A stretch of 64,000 nt of DNA, from contig NZ_JAPCIO010000002.1 in NCBI RefSeq assembly GCF_025909975.1, positions 248,001-312,000 of the forward strand. Reading direction: 5' to 3'. Shown here piece by piece: positions 52,727-60,500 of this stretch. The DNA comes from Flavobacterium lacisediminis. Its GTDB lineage: Bacteria; Bacteroidota; Bacteroidia; Flavobacteriales; Flavobacteriaceae. How positions within the stretch are numbered: position 1 is the first letter of the stretch; every line of letters begins with the position of its first letter. The translations under genes and the position numbers were made by a program. The notes under the pieces are model-generated. The model ran no database searches, had not been told where the DNA came from, and saw nothing but the letters and a program-made list of their open reading frames with translations.

Positions 52727-54703
52727 CTACAATAATGAATCGTCTACTATATTAGGGATGGTAACTTTCAATAAAGGTTGCGTCTCCATGGCTCTTTTTA
52801 TTGCAAAAATAGCTCCTTCGTTTCTTGCCCAGCTTCTTCTTGAAATCCCGTTGTTTACATCCCAGAAAAGCATTGATTCTAAGCGTCTTGATGCTTCTTT
52901 GCTACCATCAAGAACCATACCAAAACCACCGTTAATTACTTCGCCCCAGCCAACGCCACCGCCATTGTGAATAGAAACCCAAGTTGCGCCTCGGAAGCTA
53001 TCTCCAATTACGTTTTGGATAGCCATATCAGCTGTAAAACGAGAACCATCATAAATATTTGAAGTTTCGCGATAAGGTGAATCTGTTCCTGAAACGTCGT
53101 GATGATCTCTTCCTAAAATTACGTAACCAATTTCTCCACGTGCAATTGCTTGATTGAAAGCTTCCGCGATTTTAATTCGTCCTTCGGCATCAGCATATAA
53201 AATACGAGCTTGGGAACCCACTACTAATTTATTTTCTTGAGCACCTTTAATCCACTGAATGTTATCGGCCATTTGTTGTTGGATTGCTGACGGCGAGTTT
53301 TTCATCATTTCTTCTAAAACATCACAAGCAATTTTATCTGTTTTAGCTAAATCTTCTGGATTTCCTGAAGCACAAACCCAACGGAATGGTCCAAAACCAT
53401 AATCGAAACACATTGGCCCCATAATGTCCTGTACGTAACTTGGATATTTGAAATCGATATGGTTTTCTGCCATAATATCTGCTCCAGCACGAGAAGCTTC
53501 TAACAAAAAGGCATTTCCATAATCAAAGAAATAGGTTCCTTTTGCAGTGTGCTTGTTTATCGCTGCTGCATGACGACGTAAGGTTTTTTGAACTTCTTCT
53601 TTGAATTTCTCAGGATTATTAGCCATCATCTCATTCGATTCTTCAAATGAAAAACCAGTAGGGTAGTAGCCACCAGCCCAAGGATTGTGTAAAGAAGTTT
53701 GATCAGAACCTAAATCAATATGTAAATTTTCTTGATCAAAACGTTCCCAAACATCTACAACGTTTCCTAAGTAAGCAATCGAAACTACTTCTTGATTTTC
53801 TAGTGCTTTTCTAACTCTTGCAACCAATAATGTAATGTCTTCTACAATTTCGTTAATCCAACCTTGTGAATGACGAATGTGTGTGATTTTTGGATTTACT
53901 TCGGCACAAACGGTCACGCAACCTGCAATATTTCCTGCTTTTGGTTGAGCGCCACTCATTCCTCCTAGACCAGAAGTTACGAATAATCCGCCTTTTGGAG
54001 ATTTTTTAATTTTTCTAAATCCGTTTAAAACGGTGATTGTTGTTCCGTGTACAATTCCTTGTGGGCCAATGTACATATAACTTCCAGCCGTCATTTGTCC
54101 GTATTGCGAAACACCTAACGCATTCATTTTCTCCCAATCGTCTGGCTTAGAATAATTTGGGATAACCATTCCGTTAGTAACCACAACTCTTGGTGCGTCT
54201 TTATGCGATGGAAATAATCCCATTGGATGACCCGAATACATGGCTAAAGTTTGCTCTTCAGTCATTTCTGCCAAATATTTCATGGTCAATAAATATTGAG
54301 CCCAATTGGAGAAAACAGCTCCGTTTCCACCATAGGTAATTAACTCATGCGGATGTTGTGCTACGGCATAATCCAAGTTGTTTTGAATCATCAACATAAT
54401 CGCTTTTGCTTGTTCGCATTTTCCAGGATATTCTGAAATTGGTCTAGCATACATTTTGTAGTCTGGACGCAAACGATACATGTATATTCTTCCGTAAGTT
54501 TCTAATTCAGCTTTAAATTCTGGAATTAATTCGGCATGATGTTTTGATTCAAAATAGCGAAGTGCATTTTTTAAAGCTAATTTTTTTTCTTCTTCAGAAA
54601 GAATTTCTTTTCTTTTAGGAGCGTGATTTATTTCAGTTTCATACGGTTTTGGATTTGGTAAAACCGATGGAATGCCTTGTAGTATTTGTTCTTGAAATGT
54701 CAT
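52727..54703 (-). CDS. hutU: Urocanate hydratase, long form
   Basis: The 658-residue protein matches urocanate hydratase, which turns urocanate into imidazolone propionate in histidine breakdown and uses tightly bound NAD. Recognisable parts are TYGGNGAVFSNWAQY, SGHPMGLFPS, the NAD-binding SGLGGMSGAQPKAG, and FDYGFGPFRWVCASG with the cysteine near the active site. It is about 100 residues longer than the common form of about 555. No hutH, hutI or hutG gene lies beside it, so it is not in a complete hut operon here. Confidence 0.9.
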   Translation of the reverse strand: MTFQEQILQGIPSVLPNPKPYETEINHAPKRKEILSEEEKKLALKNALRYFESKHHAELIPEFKAELETYGRIYMYRLRPDYKMYARPISEYPGKCEQAKAIMLMIQNNLDYAVAQHPHELITYGGNGAVFSNWAQYLLTMKYLAEMTEEQTLAMYSGHPMGLFPSHKDAPRVVVTNGMVIPNYSKPDDWEKMNALGVSQYGQMTAGSYMYIGPQGIVHGTTITVLNGFRKIKKSPKGGLFVTSGLGGMSGAQPKAGNIAGCVTVCAEVNPKITHIRHSQGWINEIVEDITLLVARVRKALENQEVVSIAYLGNVVDVWERFDQENLHIDLGSDQTSLHNPWAGGYYPTGFSFEESNEMMANNPEKFKEEVQKTLRRHAAAINKHTAKGTYFFDYGNAFLLEASRAGADIMAENHIDFKYPSYVQDIMGPMCFDYGFGPFRWVCASGNPEDLAKTDKIACDVLEEMMKNSPSAIQQQMADNIQWIKGAQENKLVVGSQARILYADAEGRIKIAEAFNQAIARGEIGYVILGRDHHDVSGTDSPYRETSNIYDGSRFTADMAIQNVIGDSFRGATWVSIHNGGGVGWGEVINGGFGMVLDGSKEASRRLESMLFWDVNNGISRRSWARNEGAIFAIKRAMETQPLLKVTIPNIVDDSLL

Positions 54704-54834
54704 TTTTGTTGTGTTAATTCGTTTACATTGTTTTTTCTTAAAGTCATAATTTAGAAAACTAGGGATAACGAATGTCAGACCTGTGATAGGACTTGTGAAT
54801 TTTGATTCGGTATTTGAATAATTGTATGTCCATT

Positions 54835-55014
54835 TTATTTTTTCTTGGTGGTTCCGGTTTTTTTATCAAAACCATAAGGGCAATGTCTGCATCCACTTTT
54901 ACAACAATAGCCTCTTTTTAGATGGTATTTTTCTGTGAAACACTTGTATCCTTCGGGTGTGTAATAGAAATCTTCACCTTCCTTTAAATTATTCGGATTT
55001 AAATCGTTATTCAT
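54835..55014 (-). CDS. DUF5522-like cysteine-rich small protein
   Basis: A 60-codon frame from ATG 55014 to TAA 54837-54835 encodes 59 residues. It has a Cys-rich C-terminal half with KRGYCCKSGCRHCPYGF, a probable metal-binding site, preceded by the YYTPEGYKCFTEKYHL segment. This is the pattern I associate with DUF5522, of unknown function. The -7 box TAAATTTG on the minus strand (55027-55020) lies almost directly upstream, so the message has nearly no leader. Confidence 0.75.
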   Translation of the reverse strand: MNNDLNPNNLKEGEDFYYTPEGYKCFTEKYHLKRGYCCKSGCRHCPYGFDKKTGTTKKK

Positions 55015-55019
55015 ATCGA

Positions 55020-55036
55020 CAAATTTAGCAACTTTG
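55020..55036. promoter_or_regulatory. Two divergent -7 boxes, back to back
   Basis: TAAATTTG on the minus strand (55027-55020) faces left and CAACTTTG on the plus strand (55029-55036) faces right, one base apart. Both genes then have very short or absent leaders. Confidence 0.5.
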
Positions 55037-55042
55037 CATGAA

Positions 55043-55366
55043 ATGATTGTAATAGTTTTTAAATATTTAATTCCGAAAGGGTTTAGAGGTTTTACCTTTT
55101 TTCCATTTGTGTTTTTATCTGATAAAAAAGATAAATCACATGCTGTATTATTGAATCATGAGAGAATTCATATCAAACAACAATTAGAACTTTTGATTGT
55201 TTTCTTTTTTGTTTGGTATTTTGTTGAATATTTGGTAAGGTTAATTCAATATAAAGATAGGAGAGAGGCTTATTATAATATTTCTTTTGAACGGGAAGCC
55301 TATACAAATGAAAAAGACCTCGACTATTTAAAGAGGAGGTCTTTTTGGAATTTTTTGAAGTTCTAA
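55043..55366 (+). CDS. Small membrane protein with HERIH motif
   Basis: The 107-residue protein contains NHERIHIKQQ (near residue 45), an HExxH-like zinc-protease motif, followed by a membrane helix (LLIVFFFVWYFVEYLV) and an acidic tail EREAYTNE that could supply a third ligand. This resembles the M56/M48-type membrane peptidase arrangement, but the protein is very short and I cannot assign it. The frame begins at a TTG at 55034 that is part of the -7 box, so I start at ATG 55043. A terminator-like hairpin lies in its last codons. Confidence 0.6.
   Translation: MIVIVFKYLIPKGFRGFTFFPFVFLSDKKDKSHAVLLNHERIHIKQQLELLIVFFFVWYFVEYLVRLIQYKDRREAYYNISFEREAYTNEKDLDYLKRRSFWNFLKF
55311..55346. terminator. 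Bidirectional terminator inside the 3' end of a coding region
   Basis: AAAAAGACCTC and GAGGTCTTTTT form a perfect 11-bp stem within the last codons of the HERIH gene. It also lies 22 bp after the stop of the minus-strand gene and so may end both. Confidence 0.65.
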
Positions 55367-55367
55367 A

Positions 55368-57335
55368 TTATTTCTTTTTAGGTGCTTCTTTTGTATTGTA
55401 TTGAATAATTCCTTCTGGTATTCTCTCAAAGCGAACATTATTTCCATCAAAATAGATAGGAGTTCCTTCTTCTTTACCACCATCATTATTCATAACTCCA
55501 TTCATGTTTTTGTCAAAATTATTAGATAAAACAGTATCTGAAATTACTACCCCATTTTCATAACCTTTTCTAGTTCCAATTGCCGTCCAATTAAAAGATG
55601 CATTGCTTCTTCCGTTTGTGTTTTCTTTTACATAGAAACCATCATTTGTAACTTTACTAATATAAACACCATTAGTTTCTCCAGTAGGAGTAATGGTAAT
55701 ATTAATTGCTTCATTGTTAGAAACTAAATTTTTGAATGCTTCTTTGAATGTAATGTAGCTTTCTCCATTAGAAAGTTTTCCTACACCTCTTGTTGTTACA
55801 TCTACTTCAGTAGAAGTTGCGGTATATGAGATTGTTCTTTGTGAATTATTTGTTTCTGTTAATTGTACAATTGGTTCGTTTGTGATTGTATTTCCTTGAA
55901 CATACATTCCAAATTCATCACCTTGTGTCATTAATCCAAATTGATTTCCTTTAACGTAACCACCCATAAAACCACCATTAATTCCTAGACCAATTTTGTT
56001 GTTAGCTATATTTGAATTAGAAAGTCTACCAGTTCCATTTCCATAATCATTGTTTGTTGTTCCTGCATATACACTATAATTTGTACCGTTTTTTGATTTA
56101 TATCCTAAAATACCAAAATCACCACTTGCACTAGTTCCTAATACTCCTCCGGTTGCATCTGGTTGGCCAGCACCCCCGTTTAATAATAATATATCTCCAA
56201 TAACACCAAACTGATATGTATTAGTAGAAACAGAAGTAGCTCTTGTTCCAATATTACCATATACTCCTGCAATTGCAGGTGCTGAAGAATTATAGGCACC
56301 TCCACCTAATCCTGTACCAATTGTAATATTATTATTTTCTCCTAAAACAGGTGTAGCAACTATTTTACCAGAAACTGTTTCATCAATAATACCATGTACA
56401 CCGATTGGAATTTTTGTAATTGAAGCATCAGTAGCTCCATCGGCTTGACCTAATACACCTTCTCCAGTTTGAACAAAGCTTGAAATTGTGCCTGATTGAG
56501 TTAGACCAACTACTCCATATCCAGTTTTGTTTGAAACTCCAAAAACACCAATACCACTATCGTCAGCATAACCAGAAATTGCTCTTTTCTTAGTGTTATT
56601 TGGATAACCATTTACTGTTTGAAATGAAGATGCAGAAGTATGTGATGAAAAACTATCTCTAGAATCTTCTCCAGATGCTTTTCCAATTACGGTATTTCCT
56701 TCTACTCTTAATCCGTTTGTTGGTGCTGCATTTGTTGAGGCGTAGGTTGCTCCAATACTAACATTACTATTTTCTCTAACTCTTAATCCTTCAACTCCAT
56801 TAGTTGTTAATCCTAAATTATCTGCAGCAGAGCGAAATACTCCTGTGTTTGGGTCTGCATTCCAAGAGAAAGCAGGCTCTGTATTTGTTCCAGCAAAATA
56901 AGATTGTAACTGTCCATTAGTATTTGAAATGTTTAGACGATCGTTTCCACCAGTTTTAATTCTTAAATCTTGAGCATCACTAGTTCCTATGTAATTTGTT
57001 CCAGGTGTAGTTCCTGAATTTCCAGTTAAAGCCCAATCATTAGAACTGCCAGCTCCAACTCTAACCCATAATGTTCCGTTCCAATAATAAAAACCAGGAG
57101 TAACTTGGTTAGGTCCCGCAGCAGAAGTAGCTGTGTTATAAACTAATTCAGATTCTGTTGGAGTTGTTACAGTTGCCACGTTAGTAGCGGTTAAAACTAT
57201 TCTCGGAATTAATAAACCATCATTTGTTGATGTTATGTCAAGTGCTCCAGCAGGTGAAGTTGTGCCAACACCCACTTGTGCTGTCATGTTTGCACCAATA
57301 AGTAATGTAGTAATGATAAATAATACTTTTTTCAT
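55368..57335 (-). CDS. Secreted/surface protein, tail-fibre-like or repeat-rich
   Basis: The 655-residue protein has a signal peptide (FIITTLLIGANMTAQ) and VGVGTTSPAGALDITST, a start common in Bacteroidota surface proteins annotated as tail-fibre-like. The mature part is rich in Gly, Thr, Asn and Ser with repeated motifs such as GVFGVSNKTGYGVVGLTQSG. A C-terminal sorting domain is not clear. The function is unknown. I use ATG 57335, five codons inside the frame, because it begins the signal peptide. Confidence 0.65.
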   Translation of the reverse strand: MKKVLFIITTLLIGANMTAQVGVGTTSPAGALDITSTNDGLLIPRIVLTATNVATVTTPTESELVYNTATSAAGPNQVTPGFYYWNGTLWVRVGAGSSNDWALTGNSGTTPGTNYIGTSDAQDLRIKTGGNDRLNISNTNGQLQSYFAGTNTEPAFSWNADPNTGVFRSAADNLGLTTNGVEGLRVRENSNVSIGATYASTNAAPTNGLRVEGNTVIGKASGEDSRDSFSSHTSASSFQTVNGYPNNTKKRAISGYADDSGIGVFGVSNKTGYGVVGLTQSGTISSFVQTGEGVLGQADGATDASITKIPIGVHGIIDETVSGKIVATPVLGENNNITIGTGLGGGAYNSSAPAIAGVYGNIGTRATSVSTNTYQFGVIGDILLLNGGAGQPDATGGVLGTSASGDFGILGYKSKNGTNYSVYAGTTNNDYGNGTGRLSNSNIANNKIGLGINGGFMGGYVKGNQFGLMTQGDEFGMYVQGNTITNEPIVQLTETNNSQRTISYTATSTEVDVTTRGVGKLSNGESYITFKEAFKNLVSNNEAINITITPTGETNGVYISKVTNDGFYVKENTNGRSNASFNWTAIGTRKGYENGVVISDTVLSNNFDKNMNGVMNNDGGKEEGTPIYFDGNNVRFERIPEGIIQYNTKEAPKKK

Positions 57336-57374
57336 ATAATAAGTTTTCAAATTTAGGGGTTTTTAAAACGGGTG

Positions 57375-57404
57375 CAAAAGTATGATTTTAATAAGTAAGT
57401 TCAA
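57375..57404 (-). promoter_or_regulatory. Promoter of the 655-residue surface protein
   Basis: Minus-strand TTG (57404-57402) and TACTTTTG (57382-57375) are 19 bp apart, an ideal Bacteroidota promoter. Confidence 0.7.
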
Positions 57405-57470
57405 AATATTATAACAAAAATTAAAATAAATGTTATTTTTTTTAATTATACAAATAATATTGTATGAAAA

Positions 57471-57500
57471 AGAAAAAGCCTCAACATCATGTTGAGGCTT
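57471..57500 (-). terminator. Terminator of the 1838-residue protein gene
   Basis: AAGCCTCAACAT and ATGTTGAGGCTT are near-perfect inverted arms with a short centre; a T-run follows on the minus strand. Confidence 0.8.
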
Positions 57501-57522
57501 ATTTATTGTAGTTTTTATTTGT

Positions 57523-60500
57523 TTAGTAAATCGCTTTTTTACTAATAACAGTTCCGTTTGATAATGTTACTTGAATAATCAAACCTGCATTGTTTTTTTG
57601 AATGGTATTTAAAGGTACTTCATATCCATTAACATTTGGATAATACGCTAAATGTCTTCCTAAAACATCAAAAACACGCACAGATTTAATTTCGTTTTTA
57701 GTTGATTTTACTGAAAGAACTTCAGATGAAATTACCCATAAGTTAGCATCGTCAGTAATAATATCATCATTTCCAAGAGTTTCATTTGTATAGCGTAATA
57801 CAAAACGGTTAGGGAAATTACCTTCTGTGGAAGTAAAATTATAAGGTGATTGTCTTAAATCATGAATAATATTATTTTGTAAATCTTCTAGATAAATGTC
57901 TTGACTTGCATCTGAGAAGAAACCATCAACAGTTCCAATTCCTATAGTGTAATTTCCACTTTGAGGAACTTTTATTCCCATAGGCACTCTGTCTTCTTGA
58001 TCAAATGGTAAAGTTCTTCCTTGAATAGTCATTGGTTTTTCTCCAATTAATGAATATAAATTTAAGTTTAACTTTTCATCAGTAATGGCATCAAATAAAC
58101 GATCTCTGTCATTAGTCGCGCCATCAGCATAAGCAACTAGGTTTCTTATATTAGAGCCATTTGAAGCAATTAAATCTAGCCAAATTCTTCCGTTTTCATT
58201 AGAAGTTCTGAAGAATTGACTGTTATCGTATGTACTACTTCTCATTGAATTATTAAATGTTACATTTTCAGCAGCAGAAGCAGATGTGTGTCTCATCAAT
58301 ACAAAGAATCCTTGACCAGCAGCAATATTTCCATTAAATACTCCTGGACCTGAAGAAGTTCCTGAACTATTGTAAGTAATATAATCACCTGGAGTATAAT
58401 TGTATACATAATTATTGTAGAATGGATCCGCAATAGCTGAACTTGGTAAAGTACCATGCGTCCATACTTTTATAAACCCATCGATATTTGTATTTAGTGT
58501 TAAGAAATCAATAGCTCTCACTGAAGAAGGATAAGGATTTCCAATTAAATTCCAATTGTCATCATCGTTTGTTCCTAATGTTGTTGAAACGCCAGTAGAG
58601 TATGTTCCTCCATTCCACGTTCCTCTGAAAATTGGAGTGGTGATAGTTCCATTGTTTGGTGTTCCTGCAAACACAGCATTGAAAGGAGCTACAGTAGATG
58701 TGAAACTATCAGGGCCTCTAACAATATATCCTTTTCCTAAAGCCATAGTTTCATTTCCGCTCACCCAATTTCCAAATCCATTTGTATTAGTTGGGATTGT
58801 TGGATTCCATTTGTAAATAGCCCAAGTTGGTGTTCCTGGAGAAATAGCAGAACTAGCAAATGAAGTGACAGGAGAAGACCAATATACATAATCTAATTTG
58901 CGAATATTTGCTGTTCTTGTCATGTGCATTGTGCCTTGATTAACATCATTGTTTGTTTGAATTAAACTAGCACTATTTTGTAAAATTAAGTCTCCAGTTG
59001 AATATATGTTAACCCAATTTGTAATTGTCAAATCATTGTTTGTCGTAACAGTTAGGTTTGCATTATTGTTGATAGTTAAGTTTAAGCCTAATCCGTTAAA
59101 GTTAGTTCCTGAAATAATAGGATCGTTTGCAGTATCTGGAATAACAACACAATCTAAGGCAGTTGGAACTCCTGATGGAGTCCAGTTATTAGCTACGTTC
59201 CAGTTAGTACTAACTGAACCATTCCATACTTTAGATCCATTTATAGTTACAGTAGTTTGGTCAACTTCTTTTATAGTTCTTCCATCACATAATGTGTAAG
59301 TTATTTCTGCTGTATATACTGTTGTAGAAGTTGGACATACACTCAATGTAGGTGTTGTTCCTACTACTGGTCCTGTTGTACCAGCTCCTTCATACCATTT
59401 AATTGAAGCGATTGAATTTCCACTAGGAACAAAACGCCAAGCTTCATTCGTAGTTGTCCAATTGGTGTCAAGACCATTTCTTGCAGGAGGAACCGATGCA
59501 AGTGTGCCTGTAGCGTTTTGAATACCTACTACTGCATTCCCACCATTCCACGGAGAAACATTGTTATTGTCAATATTTTTTTCTTTGATGTAAATTTCAA
59601 TAACATTTGAGTTTTCGTATAATACCATCATTCCGGTATATAGTATTGAATTGTCAGAAAACATTGGTACGTTATACCAAGAAGCAACTAATGCTCTACA
59701 ACCTGTTGGTAATGTAATTAATTGCCAGCCAACTTCACCGCCTACACCTGGGTCGATATCATGAAATACTCCGAAAATTGAATTTTCTTTCAATCTTGCA
59801 TCTCCACTAATAGGGATATTGTTACTAAAGCTATATCCGCTTGATGTTCCAGCTAAAGAAGTATTGAATGATAAAATACCGTTAGAACCAATTGTACATT
59901 GATTGTAAGTGTTACCGTAGAAACAAAAATCAAATGGCAAATTAATAAGAGGTGAATAAACGTCATCAGTATTAACACTCACTGGATTTGCAAGTCCGTT
60001 AAAAGCAAAAGGTGGGTTATAAGCAATTGGTTCAACAATATAATTTGTTGTTTCTCCTAAATCCAAATAGGTTGCTTCAAGATCTACACAAGTAGAAGCT
60101 GCTGTACAGTTTATAGCTGCAGGATCTAATCCATTTAAACCTAAACCACCAGAAACAACATTAGGACAACCTGTTGCTACATCACTAACAGTCATAGTTG
60201 TAAATATTGCTGTATTTGAATTGGCGCTTAAACCACTATTGGTACATGTAACGACTAACTGCCAATGAACTAATCCGCTTGCTGGTGCAGTCGCATTATA
60301 ATTTACATAAGAACTAGTTGCAGCTCCTGCATTTGTCCAAGTTGCGCCAGCATCAGTACTATATTGCCATTGGTATGTTAAGTTTAAAGCTTGGGTATAT
60401 CCGGTAGCAGAAACTACATAAGGAGAACCTGGCCACCCAGTATTTGGATTGGTGATAACAGTTCCTCCCACTGGTAAACCAGCACAAGCAGGGAAGCAAA

